A stretch of DNA of 64,000 nucleotides from JACADW01 sp963747985 (GTDB lineage Bacteria > Acidobacteriota > UBA6911). The notes beneath the pieces are model-generated. The model ran no database searches and had not been told where the DNA came from. It saw only the letters and a list, made by a program, of their open reading frames with translations. Numbering within the stretch: position 1 is the first letter of the stretch; each line of letters begins with the position of its first letter. The position numbers and the translations under genes were made by a program. Positions 42,736 through 51,426 of the stretch are shown here, in pieces. The stretch covers positions 62,001 to 126,000 of the forward strand of contig CAVVHG010000008.1 of assembly GCA_963747985.1 (NCBI GenBank), written 5' to 3'.

Positions 42736-44271
42736 TTACTGCCAGTAAGAACGATCCAGGGTTCTGTACTGGATCGCCTCCGCGACGTGTCGCGCGCCGA
42801 TTCTTTCTGCCGCTTCGAGGTCCGCAATCGTGCGAGCCACGCGCAGTATGCGGTCGTAGGCCCTCGCCGACAGGCCGAGACGGGTGATGGCGTTCTCCAT
42901 CTGCTTTTCCGATTCCGAATCCAGCTTGCAGAACCGGCGCATCGTCCTTGGCGTCATCTGCGCGTTGCAGTAGATCGCAAAGGGTTCCAGGCGGCGAAAC
43001 TGTATCTGACGCGCGTTCAGGACGCGTTCCCGGATTGCCGCCGACGTCTCCGCCCTGCCGTCTTCGGCGAGCTCTTTGTACTTGACCGCCGGCACCTGGA
43101 TATGAAGATCGATGCGATCAAGCAGGGGCCCGGAAATCCTCGAGAGATAACGTTGAATCAACGGAGGAGTGCAGTTGCATTCCCGGAGCTGGTCGCCGTG
43201 GAAACCGCACTGGCAAGGATTCATGGCGGCAGCGAGCATGAAGCGGGCAGGGAAGGTAAGAGAAGTAGCCGCGCGGCTGATCGTGACCTCCCCGTCCTCG
43301 AGCGGCTGCCGGAGAACGTCGAGCACATGTCGCTGGAACTCGGGAAGTTCGTCCAGGAAGAGCACACCGTTGTTGGCCAGGCTCACCTCGCCCGGCCTCG
43401 GCACTGAACCTCCTCCGATCAGGCCTGCATCGGAGATGGTGTGGTGAGGCGCGCGGAACGGGCGCGTGCCGATCAGTCCTTTCTTTTCAGAGAGAAGTCC
43501 GGCGACGGAATGTATCTTGGTGGTTTCGATCGCCTCGTCGAAGCTCATGGAGGGAAGGATTGTCGGGATGCGCCGCGCCAGCATCGTCTTCCCGGACCCG
43601 GGCGGGCCTATGAGCAGAATGTTGTGCCCGCCTGCTGTGGCGATTTCCAGCGCCCGCTTGGCCTGATACTGGCCTTTGACATCTGCGAAGTCCGCGTCAT
43701 ACTGGCTGTTCTGCACCAGCAACTGCTGCCGGTCCACGACCAACGGAATCCAGGGCTGGCGCCCGTTCAGCAACTCGACGACCTGAGGGAGCGACCGCAC
43801 CGGGTAGGTCGAAACGCCGTCGACCACAGCCGCCTCGTGGGCGTTGGCTTCCGGCACGACGATGCGCTCCATCCCCTGATCGCGCGCCATGACCGCCATA
43901 GGCAAGGTTCCCTTCACGGGTCGGATCAGCCCATCCAGCGACAGCTCGCCCAGGAAGAGACACCCTGACAGGCCCGGGGAGTGGACGCACCCCGAGGCTC
44001 CCAGGATTCCGATCGCCATCGGCAGATCGAAGGCCGAACCTTCCTTGCGCAGGTCCGCGGGCGCGAGGTTGATCGTTATGTGCTGCGCGCGGAGGAAGTA
44101 CCCGCAGTTGCGCAGCGCCGCCTTGACGCGTTGACTGCTCTCCCGGACGGCCGTGTCGGGAAGGCCGACCGTCATCATGTTCAACTTCTCGCCTGAGCTG
44201 AGATCCACCTCGACAGAAATCGGGTACGCTTTGATTCCGAATACGGCTGCGGACTGCACACGGTATAGCAT
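42736..44271 (-). CDS. YifB/ComM-type Mg-chelatase-like AAA ATPase
   Basis: 511 residues. An N-terminal Lon-like domain (MLYRVQSAAVFGIKAYPISVEVDLS, VGLPDTAVRES) is followed by the Mg-chelatase AAA core: Walker A GPPGSGKTMLARRIPTILP near residue 225, Walker B VLFLDELPEF, sensor AAAMNPCQCGFHGD and the zinc-like CQCGFHGDQLRECNCTPP. In other bacteria ComM is a branch-migration helicase for natural transformation. ATG 44271. It stands alone, downstream of the XPB-Bax1 operon on the same strand, 60 bp from it. Confidence 0.9.
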   Translation of the reverse strand: MLYRVQSAAVFGIKAYPISVEVDLSSGEKLNMMTVGLPDTAVRESSQRVKAALRNCGYFLRAQHITINLAPADLRKEGSAFDLPMAIGILGASGCVHSPGLSGCLFLGELSLDGLIRPVKGTLPMAVMARDQGMERIVVPEANAHEAAVVDGVSTYPVRSLPQVVELLNGRQPWIPLVVDRQQLLVQNSQYDADFADVKGQYQAKRALEIATAGGHNILLIGPPGSGKTMLARRIPTILPSMSFDEAIETTKIHSVAGLLSEKKGLIGTRPFRAPHHTISDAGLIGGGSVPRPGEVSLANNGVLFLDELPEFQRHVLDVLRQPLEDGEVTISRAATSLTFPARFMLAAAMNPCQCGFHGDQLRECNCTPPLIQRYLSRISGPLLDRIDLHIQVPAVKYKELAEDGRAETSAAIRERVLNARQIQFRRLEPFAIYCNAQMTPRTMRRFCKLDSESEKQMENAITRLGLSARAYDRILRVARTIADLEAAERIGARHVAEAIQYRTLDRSYWQ

Positions 44272-44331
44272 AGCCTGGCATCTAACCAAACTGCCGTGGA
44301 GCCAATATGAGCCAAGATTTCTCGAGCAACG

Positions 44332-45894
44332 TCAGGGTGGCCCGACCTCGGTCCCCGGCGCCGGCCGCCCCGCAGTCGAAGCTGCGAAGCGCACGTCTAC
44401 AACCGGTACGACCCAGCGATCACACTGGAGGCGGAAGCGCCACTGTGGGGCGGACTGGGCAGCCTGCCGTTCGGCCAATTCCACCAACTTCACAGAGACG
44501 ACACGGTCGAGCCTGGGCAGCCATCGCGCACATGCCGGGCGCGACAGCGTCGCAATCGGCCCGTCCTCCGCTTCGATAGCGATTCCAGCGTTATGCCTTC
44601 TCAGTCGAACCTCCTCGCCGGTTTTGCGCGCTGCCAGCCGGCGATGCACCGGATCGGATGGCGGCAATCGTCCCGCCCAATCGATGAAAAGGTCGCCGAG
44701 CCCGATCCGCTCCATGCAAGTCACGAACTCTGGCGGTGAGCCCTCGATCACGGCCAGCACGGCGCCTGGGTCGATCCGCCTCCGAAACCAGACCACGCGT
44801 GCGTGCGGAGGCAGTTCGCCGGCGCTGCAGTTCAGCCCCCGATCTATGCACAGCACGAGTGGGATATGAGGCATGGCGCGCAGGCGGCCAAGTTTCTCGC
44901 GCAGGTAATCCGGTGTCCAGAAACCCACGATCTCGAGCAGGAACCGCCTCGATTTGTCGTGGCGATGCACGACGGCGAAATCGGGAAACACCAGAAACTC
45001 ACCGGCTGGGACAGGCTCGGGTTCGCGGACCAGGTCCCAGTCGAGGTTCGCGCGTACGAAGTCGCGTGCGAAGCGCTCTTCCAGACGGCTGTCGTACGCG
45101 CGCGGCATCGCTCCAACGGCTATCGGATCCCCCGGCCCCAGGTGCACACTCAAGACTCGGTCACGAATCATGCAACGCGACTCCAGATCGAAGCGGGTAC
45201 ACCAGGGGAGCAGCGGAAGAATCGATGCAAGCGCACGCCCGTACATCGTCGTGTGGTGGAAGAGTGAAAAAGGGCCCGACACCTCCAGCCGAACCCCCTC
45301 AGCCCCGGTCCGCCTGACGTTGCAGAGAAGGCGTCGAAGGCGCACCTGTCTGATGACGGCCCGCGCGTTTCCGTAAATATCGATGGTGACCTCGGATGCA
45401 AGCCGGAGCAGGCCTTGTGCCAAGGCGAGGTTCGTGCGTGCCGCGAGCGCCTGAGGTTCTGGAGGAAGCTCCGGAACCCTGAGGCGTCGTTCTCCCGGGA
45501 GGTCAGCGAACATGTGTTCGTCAGCCTCCGCGGCGGACAACCCGAAGGGCCGCGCGCCCGCAGCCAGGACCCTCGATCTCTCGAACCGCCCTGCGTCGCG
45601 GGAGCTTTGTGCCTCGACGGCAACGGCATCGCGAAGCAGACTCGCATCAAACGGTGGCCGTTCTTTCTCACATAGGTCCTGTATGGTCCGCACCGCCATG
45701 CGCCGTTTTCCGGGCGGCGCAGGCGTGCAGGGCGGTTCCCGGAGGAACGACACTGCCTCGCGCCAGCGGTGGCCGTCGAGCCGAGTAAAGTCGGCAATCA
45801 GCACACGGAGCCAGGCGTAATCCTCCGGCCCCAGCCAGAGCGGTGTCGCCACGCTTCCTGCCAGCCGGACCTGGATGCAATCAGCCGGAAGCAA
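44332..45894 (-). CDS. Bax1-like DUF790 nuclease, partner of XPB-type helicase
   Basis: 520 residues from a TTG at 45894 (GGAGG 4 nt upstream), overlapping the helicase stop by 14 bp. The form is that of DUF790/Bax1: opening MLPADCIQVRLAG, and a restriction-endonuclease-like core with FPDFAVVHR and FLLEIVGFWTPDYLREKLG near residues 300-330, giving the PD-(D/E)xK pattern. In archaea Bax1 binds XPB and cuts beside damaged DNA. The gene order helicase then nuclease is the same here. Probably cytoplasmic, working in nucleotide-excision-like repair. Confidence 0.8.
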   Translation of the reverse strand: MLPADCIQVRLAGSVATPLWLGPEDYAWLRVLIADFTRLDGHRWREAVSFLREPPCTPAPPGKRRMAVRTIQDLCEKERPPFDASLLRDAVAVEAQSSRDAGRFERSRVLAAGARPFGLSAAEADEHMFADLPGERRLRVPELPPEPQALAARTNLALAQGLLRLASEVTIDIYGNARAVIRQVRLRRLLCNVRRTGAEGVRLEVSGPFSLFHHTTMYGRALASILPLLPWCTRFDLESRCMIRDRVLSVHLGPGDPIAVGAMPRAYDSRLEERFARDFVRANLDWDLVREPEPVPAGEFLVFPDFAVVHRHDKSRRFLLEIVGFWTPDYLREKLGRLRAMPHIPLVLCIDRGLNCSAGELPPHARVVWFRRRIDPGAVLAVIEGSPPEFVTCMERIGLGDLFIDWAGRLPPSDPVHRRLAARKTGEEVRLRRHNAGIAIEAEDGPIATLSRPACARWLPRLDRVVSVKLVELAERQAAQSAPQWRFRLQCDRWVVPVVDVRFAASTAGRPAPGTEVGPP

Positions 45895-47233
45895 GCGCCC
45901 TCCGATGGCGATTGACGCGAGGCACCTCGAAGGTACCGGTGGTAACCAGATCGTAGACCAGGGCCTTCTTGCCATCCGAGGGCCTGAGCACACGCCCGAC
46001 CCGTTGTACGTATTCCCGTGAGCCCTGGCTGCCGCCCACCACGATTGCTACGTCCGCGGCGGGTACATCGAGGCCCTCGTTCAGCACGCGCGCGCTTACC
46101 AGGATGCGGAGCTCGCCCCGCGAAAAACGCTGAAGGGCGCGCGCTCTCTCATTGGCTCCGATGTCGCAGGTGATCGGTTGGACGAGGTGCTCCCGGGCAA
46201 TGGCATAGGCGGTCTCGTTGTCTGCCGCGAATACCAGTATGCGGGAGTCACGATGTCGCAGTAGCAGGTCGCTGACGGCGGCTCGCTTTTCTGCGCAATA
46301 ACGGACGATGGCGTGGGAACGCCGCCAGGCCGAGAGCGCAAGCCGCCCTGCATCGCTTCTGCCTGCGGCGGAAACAAAATCGGACCATGAAGCTCCGGGC
46401 GTCGACTCGAAAAACGCCCGGCACATGGGACGAAACACCGACAACTCGGCATCATAGTCATGTTGTTCCGCGGCAGTGAGTGCGACCGAGATGGTGACCA
46501 GTTCAAACCTTGCCAGGTAGCGACCCGCAAGCTCCTCCACGCTCGCGCGGTACACCACGGGACCAACGAGCGCATCGCGACGGACTCGCCCCGTTTCACC
46601 CTCGGGAAGCGTTGCACTCAGGCCAAGCCGCGCCGCCGCCGTGCACATCTCGAGCGTCTCGTCTCCCCCGCCTGCGCCGAAGTGATGAACTTCATCTATG
46701 ACGAGCAGGTCGAACCGGTTGCCGAGAATCTCCACGTTGCGGAATGCGCTGGCGAAGGTCGCCACGGTGACCGGTTCCTCGCTCCGGCGTCCGTCGCCAT
46801 ACTCACCGATCGATTTGAGGCCGGTTTCAGCAAGGGCCCCAACCCACTGCGCCATGAGCACGCGCGTTGGAACCAGGCAAAGCGTTCGCAGCCCGGTTTT
46901 GGCCATCGCCGCGACTGCCGCGCGGGTCTTCCCGGCGCCGGTGGGCAGAACGATGATGCCTCGTCGACCGGCGCGCTCCCACGCCGCAACCGCGGCGGCC
47001 TGGTAGGGGCGGAGGTCCGGGCAGGTGATCGACGGAGCGCCCTCCAGCTGAGGGCGGACTTCGTCCTGGAAATCAGGGTATTGTCGCGAGAGCTCGCTTG
47101 ACAGCTCCCTGTGATAGCACGCCGGGGCTCGCCACGCCCCGACGCGTGGATCCCAGAGAATCCCGGGAAGGCCCGTGGTTCCGGCCAGAGTCCCGTGAAG
47201 CAGAAGCGTCCCGCGATCGAAAACGAGCTGCAT
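45881..47233 (-). CDS. XPB-type superfamily 2 helicase
   Basis: 450 residues. An N-terminal DNA-binding region (MQLVFDRGTLLLHGTLAG) leads to CPDLRPYQAAAVAAWERAG. Helicase motifs: VLPTGAGKTRA (I), LCLVPTRVLMAQW (Ia), DLLVIDEVHHFG (II), LGLSATLPEGE (III), RILVFAADNETAY (IV), LVSARVLNEGLDVPAADVAI (V) and YVQRVGRVLRP (VI). The 3'-5' translocase opens DNA at lesions in the XPB group. ATG 47233; the frame upstream to 47350 is unlikely to be coding. The MITE-like element copy 2 is 120 bp upstream. Confidence 0.88.
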   Translation of the reverse strand: MQLVFDRGTLLLHGTLAGTTGLPGILWDPRVGAWRAPACYHRELSSELSRQYPDFQDEVRPQLEGAPSITCPDLRPYQAAAVAAWERAGRRGIIVLPTGAGKTRAAVAAMAKTGLRTLCLVPTRVLMAQWVGALAETGLKSIGEYGDGRRSEEPVTVATFASAFRNVEILGNRFDLLVIDEVHHFGAGGGDETLEMCTAAARLGLSATLPEGETGRVRRDALVGPVVYRASVEELAGRYLARFELVTISVALTAAEQHDYDAELSVFRPMCRAFFESTPGASWSDFVSAAGRSDAGRLALSAWRRSHAIVRYCAEKRAAVSDLLLRHRDSRILVFAADNETAYAIAREHLVQPITCDIGANERARALQRFSRGELRILVSARVLNEGLDVPAADVAIVVGGSQGSREYVQRVGRVLRPSDGKKALVYDLVTTGTFEVPRVNRHRRALASG

Positions 47234-47353
47234 CGGGCACCGCCGGCAGAACAGGGAAGCTATCGTGACGTTGGCCGTGCTCCGGAGTCCCGGGCGGGTG
47301 GACAACCTCACAATATCTCTAACTGTTTCCGGCCAATTTGAGCGAATCAATCA

Positions 47354-47499
47354 GGGGGACAGTCACCGGTGTCCCCCAATAGCAGGAACAGGGCCAAAGG
47401 CGGAGCAGCAGCGCAAGAACAGGCGTCATAAGAAAGGCACGGGAAGGGCTGGCCCATGGCCACGAATCACCGCGATGGGGACACTGGTGACTGTCCCCC
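47354..47499. mobile_element. MITE-like element, copy 2
   Basis: A 146-bp element with the same 20-bp inverted ends as copy 1: GGGGGACAGTCACC at 47354 and GGTGACTGTCCCCC ending at 47499, one position different within the 20. Its interior is unrelated to that of copy 1 and no transposase or target duplication is visible. It lies in the divergent gap between the helicase gene and the TerB-like gene, so it probably does not disrupt a gene. Confidence 0.65.
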
Positions 47500-47549
47500 T
47501 ATTCTCTAGCTTTATTTCTGCTATCCCCGGCAAGTGCTATGATTTCAGC

Positions 47550-48461
47550 ATGGAAACCAATGACCATGCTCCCCTGATCGCCATTGCCATTCTTGCTGCC
47601 CGCGCCGATGGATCCGTGGATAGCGCCGAGCAGCGCGCCGTTGACGCCGTCGAGACCCACATGGGGAATCCCGACGTCACCAGCCTCGTGCAACAGGTCG
47701 CCACCGGGCAATTGCGCGTGGCGGACCTTGCCTCTCGCCTGTCGGATGACGAAGCGCGCCGCGTGGCGTACGAAAGCGCGCTGACCGTCATCAACGCCGA
47801 CGGCTCGGCCAACGAGTCCGAGCAGGCCTACCTCGACGAACTGCGGACGGCCCTCGGTTTCAGCGATGCCGACGTGGCCGACGCGACTCGCATGGCCGGA
47901 GCCATCGCGGAAGCGCCCATCGCGGGGGCTCATACCGGCGAGCCACCCGCCGGCCAGGTGGACGAGTTCATCCTTCAGCAGGCCATCCTGACGGGAGCGG
48001 TCGAGATCTTGCCGGACCGGTTGGCCAACATTGCCGTCCTCCCACTCCAACTCCGCATGGTGTACCAGATCGGCCAACGCCACGGACAGAAGCTGGACAT
48101 CAACCAGGTCAAAGACCTCGCCGCCACGTTCGGTCTCGGCGCCGCGGCGCAGAGCCTGGAGGGCGTGGTGATGAAACTGGTCGGCGGGCTCGCCGGCGGG
48201 CTGCTGGGTGGGATGGTGGGCGGGGCGTCCAGGATTGCTGCCGGCGCCGTCATCACGTTTTCGGCGACCTACGCCCTGGGGCACGTGGCGGAGCAGTACT
48301 ACGCACAGGGGCGCCGGCTCAGCACGGAGAATCTTCGGGCGCTGTTCGGCCGGTTCCAGGACGAAGCAGGAACGATCTATCCACGGGTGCAAAAGCAGAT
48401 CCAGAGGCAGGCCGGCACACTCAACCTGCAGAGCCTGCTGCGGGGCATGAGCAACGCCTGA
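47550..48461 (+). CDS. TerB-like domain protein with C-terminal membrane segment
   Basis: 303 residues. The N-terminal 120 residues are a TerB-like helical domain with acidic repeats (IAIAILAARADGSVDSAEQR, VINADGSANESEQAYLDEL). The C-terminal part resembles DUF697 (QAILTGAVEILPDRLANIAV, then GLAGGLLGGMVGGASRIAAGA, a Gly-rich membrane hairpin, about 205-230). TerB-like proteins sense metals or stress at membranes; no ter operon is here. ATG 47550 lies 50 bp after the element's end, and the longer frame to 47265 passes through the element. Confidence 0.8.
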   Translation: METNDHAPLIAIAILAARADGSVDSAEQRAVDAVETHMGNPDVTSLVQQVATGQLRVADLASRLSDDEARRVAYESALTVINADGSANESEQAYLDELRTALGFSDADVADATRMAGAIAEAPIAGAHTGEPPAGQVDEFILQQAILTGAVEILPDRLANIAVLPLQLRMVYQIGQRHGQKLDINQVKDLAATFGLGAAAQSLEGVVMKLVGGLAGGLLGGMVGGASRIAAGAVITFSATYALGHVAEQYYAQGRRLSTENLRALFGRFQDEAGTIYPRVQKQIQRQAGTLNLQSLLRGMSNA

Positions 48462-48859
48462 GTTCAGTCGCCGCGCGGCGCCGGAGCGGAAGACCGTAAG
48501 CATTACTCGTCTCTGCGGCTTCCAGCGAGGGCCGGGGAGCTCAGCACCTCGTTTCATATAAGGAAGATGATGATCGCCGGGGTACCCACCGGTTGTCAGG
48601 CATGACATGAAACAGGTCGAGAAGGTCCAGCACGTGGCATTCGTCCACAGAAAGCAGCTCGGCCGGTCGATCCTCTGGGCCTGACCTTGAGATCGTTACT
48701 CGCATCCCAAGATATTCCGGCTGGGCCTTACTCGAAGAAAACGCGCGCGAAAATCGAGTCTGAGGGCCTCCCAAGGGCATGTCTTCCCCCTATCTGCTGC
48801 GTCTATTCGGATTAGCTCGGTCCGACCCCGATTGGAAGTTATCGTGATATGATCGTCGC
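48462..48859. other. 398-bp gap without a supported gene
   Basis: Between the TerB-like gene and the next secreted-protein gene. Small frames (such as 48541-48780 minus) lack ribosome sites and recognisable motifs. Sequence is ordinary GC-rich with no strong terminator hairpin. The promoter of the plus-strand gene at 48863 is presumably within it. Confidence 0.4.
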
Positions 48860-48862
48860 GTG

Positions 48863-49723
48863 ATGATGAAGAGGCGAATGCTGTGGTCAATCATCGCCGC
48901 GCTCCTGCTCCTTCAGGCGAACACTGCAACCGTTCAGGGAGCCGAGGATGAAAGGATACAGCCGGATGAGCTCATAGCGCGTCATCTGGCGTCAATCGGT
49001 ACTCCCCAGGCTCTTGCGGCCGCCCGCTCGCGTGCCCTTACCGGAACTGTATACTTCGCATTCCGCCAGGGAGGGCACGGCCAGATGCGCGGAACCGCAG
49101 TCATTTTTTCCGAGAAGGAAGATATCCGCGTCAGCTTGGATTTCGATTCCATCCAGTACCCGGGAGATCAGTTTACCTACGATGGGAAGAGTGTCGCAGT
49201 CGGCCATGTCAAGCCCGGATTGAGATCACCGTTGTCGAGGTTCATCTTTGACCACGGGCTTCTCCTGCGGGAAGGTCTCTTCGGCGGCACCACCACCACC
49301 GCCTGGGCGCTCCTCAACACGGCAGAACGCAAGCCGAAGCTGAAATACACGGGACTCAAGACTGTCGAGGGAAGGCAGCAACTTGAGCTGAGCTACAGAC
49401 CCCGAAAGGGAGCCGGAGACGTGCAGGTGTTGCTCTATTTCGATCCCGGGACTTATCGCCACACCGCTTCGATATACAAGCTTGTGCGCACCGCGAACAT
49501 GGCAACCGACATACTGGAATCCCCTTACCAGCGCGACAGCTACTACAAGCTCCTCGAGCAGTTCGAAGACTTCCGGCAGGTCGACGGGCTCACACTCCCG
49601 CACACCTACAAGATCACACTTTCAGTTGACGGCGAGCCGACTATTCTCCAGGACTGGGATATCTCAGCGGACGAGGTTCGTCACAACCTGCCGCTTCAAC
49701 CGGATACGTTCGTCGTGCGATGA
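48863..49723 (+). CDS. Secreted protein, possible LolA-like fold
   Basis: 286 residues. Signal peptide MMKRRMLWSIIAALLLLQAN, then a beta-rich domain: GTVYFAFRQGGHGQMRGTAV, RVSLDFDSIQYPGDQFTYDG, PKLKYTGLKTVEGRQQLELSY, DVQVLLYFDPGTYRHTAS, and FRQVDGLTLPHTYKI near the end. The antiparallel layout and hydrophobic patch recall lipoprotein-carrier folds, without the family signatures, so the function stays open. GTG 48860 precedes the ATG. The tail overlaps a Gfo/Idh remnant on the other strand. Confidence 0.65.
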   Translation: MMKRRMLWSIIAALLLLQANTATVQGAEDERIQPDELIARHLASIGTPQALAAARSRALTGTVYFAFRQGGHGQMRGTAVIFSEKEDIRVSLDFDSIQYPGDQFTYDGKSVAVGHVKPGLRSPLSRFIFDHGLLLREGLFGGTTTTAWALLNTAERKPKLKYTGLKTVEGRQQLELSYRPRKGAGDVQVLLYFDPGTYRHTASIYKLVRTANMATDILESPYQRDSYYKLLEQFEDFRQVDGLTLPHTYKITLSVDGEPTILQDWDISADEVRHNLPLQPDTFVVR

Positions 49724-49734
49724 CCGGAATGCTC

Positions 49735-49921
49735 TGAGTCCCCGCTGCCCTGAAGATCCATCCTTCCGAGCCATCGAAGCGGTTCCGATGACACCGACAT
49801 TGATCAGGTTGCCGGGCGCGGAGACCTCCCGCAGCGAACGCGTCGCAAACATGGGGAGCACCATCGCAGCAGCTTGCGCCCCGATCGGGGATTTCAGGAA
49901 TGTCCGCCGGGAGCTTTTCAT
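49735..49921 (-). pseudogene. N-terminal remnant of a TAT-exported Gfo/Idh/MocA oxidoreductase
   Basis: From ATG 49921, with a perfect GGAGGTGATC ribosome site, the frame gives a TAT signal (MKSSRRTFLKSPIGAQAAAM) and INVGVIGTASMARKDG, the first Rossmann strand of the family. After about residue 50 the sequence turns unrelated (GQRGLRAF...) and the neighbouring secreted-protein gene ends at 49723. Only the first tenth of a gene remains, so it is a truncated relic. Confidence 0.65.
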
Positions 49922-49923
49922 GA

Positions 49924-51312
49924 TCACCTCCGGAACAGAGGGACCCCAGTATCCTGCCGTCCTGGATCGACTCCACTCTTTTCAGTCAATCCGGCACCCA
50001 TATCAGCGCCCCGGGCTTCAGCGGCAATCTTCTCGAAGATGCCGCGCGCCCGGCGATACCTGCTCTGCGCTGCCGCCAGACCCTGCCCGAAGTACTGATT
50101 CCACTCACCGCCCGGCGACGTCTTGCGGATCAGGCTGTCGATATAGCGCACGAAGAACGCGGCGTCGGCAGCACTGGCCCGGACCGGAGTCTGCCCGACG
50201 TTCACAAACACGGCTGCGGTGTGTGTCTGATGCCCACGCGCATCCATGCGTCTCGCACAAAGCCAGCCGCTTCGCCTGAAGTCATGGCTGGCAGCGAGCA
50301 CCAGCGAGCTTCCCGGGCCGGCAGTCCCCTTGCGGGCGGCGAAAACTTTGCCGTTGCTGACTAGCTCGAGAGTCCCGCTGAGTTCTCTGGCTGCGGACCA
50401 CTCGAGGCTGACCTGGACTGTGCCGCCGCTGCCGAGCCGTATTTCATCGCCAGGCCCGGCGGTACCATTTACCCTCAAGTCCAGGAACTCTTCATGACTG
50501 TTCCGGGAAACCACCGTCCGGCCTCTGGCTATCCCTTCAATCCAACCGCGGTAGTTCAACCGACCATTCGGTATGGAGACATACGTCAGGAGTGAACCGA
50601 TCGGTTTCCGGAAATTACATGGGAAGTCAGTGCCGGCCGCCAGGCCGGGACGAAATCCGCAATTCAGCAACCGATAGTAGGCAAGGATGGCCGATTCACT
50701 GCCATCGACATCCTCCATGAGGAAGTCGATAGTGTGCAGGGCGGTTTCCACCGGGTATTCGAGCGGGAGGCAACAGCTCAACTCATCCGGTACTCCTTCG
50801 CCGAGATACTGCATGTGCGCATAGCCGACGATCGCGCCTTCCCGCTTTGCCCACTCGATGATCGGGTAGGTGTAGTCGTCGTACATCCTGCTTGCCTGCC
50901 TCAAACCCAGGACAATGAGGTGGCCGCCTATGACCTTCTGCTCGAATGTCACCCCCTTGGGATCGAAGTGCCACTCCGCATCCCAGTGCAGGATGTGCTG
51001 GACATCGGAGCCCGGAAAGTCCTTCCCATTCACCCTGGGAAGATCCTGTTCGGCGAATCGCACCTCGCCGTTGCCCATGTCGGCCAGCAGCGAAACCACC
51101 GCCAGCCCACGAGCCCTCATCTCCGCGAGCATCTGCACGTCGGTCATCGGGTCGTGCCCGCTTCCGACGCCGCAGTCCACATGCACGTGCGGATCGCCTG
51201 CATACCATCCCGGCGGCTCGGGATTCGCCTTCTGGCCCGGACCCGCCAGCGTGATGCAGGCTACGGGCAGGGCAGAAACCGTCGCAAAGATGACTCGCTT
51301 GAGTGCTTCCAT
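49924..51312 (-). CDS. Secreted CehA/McbA-family metallohydrolase (PHP-type)
   Basis: 462 residues with signal peptide MEALKRVIFATVSALPVACI. The PHP-like core has DPHVHVDCGVGSGHD (His-x-His), DWxxDPKGVTFEQKVIGGH near residue 125, YDDYTYPIIEWAKREG, GYAHMQYLGEG and LLNCGFRPGLAAGTDFPCN with the final Asp-x-Pro, then an Ig-like C-terminal region. CehA-type enzymes cleave carbamate or phosphoester substrates with a metal pair. GGAA precedes ATG 51312. The residual Gfo/Idh start lies three bases after its stop, so the two had been in one unit. Confidence 0.8.
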   Translation of the reverse strand: MEALKRVIFATVSALPVACITLAGPGQKANPEPPGWYAGDPHVHVDCGVGSGHDPMTDVQMLAEMRARGLAVVSLLADMGNGEVRFAEQDLPRVNGKDFPGSDVQHILHWDAEWHFDPKGVTFEQKVIGGHLIVLGLRQASRMYDDYTYPIIEWAKREGAIVGYAHMQYLGEGVPDELSCCLPLEYPVETALHTIDFLMEDVDGSESAILAYYRLLNCGFRPGLAAGTDFPCNFRKPIGSLLTYVSIPNGRLNYRGWIEGIARGRTVVSRNSHEEFLDLRVNGTAGPGDEIRLGSGGTVQVSLEWSAARELSGTLELVSNGKVFAARKGTAGPGSSLVLAASHDFRRSGWLCARRMDARGHQTHTAAVFVNVGQTPVRASAADAAFFVRYIDSLIRKTSPGGEWNQYFGQGLAAAQSRYRRARGIFEKIAAEARGADMGAGLTEKSGVDPGRQDTGVPLFRR

Positions 51313-51426
51313 GGGTTCCTCGCAAGATATTCGGCACAAGTAGTTCCGGACTGTCAGACCCGATCGACTCAGGTTCTGCCAACGCTTCCTGTCAGTGTGA
51401 AGATCACTTCATCAGGCAGTTCAAGA

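Noticed and set aside
48541..48780. Small minus-strand gene in the TerB-side gap
   Set aside because: No ribosome site, no homology and a composition like the antisense of non-coding DNA.
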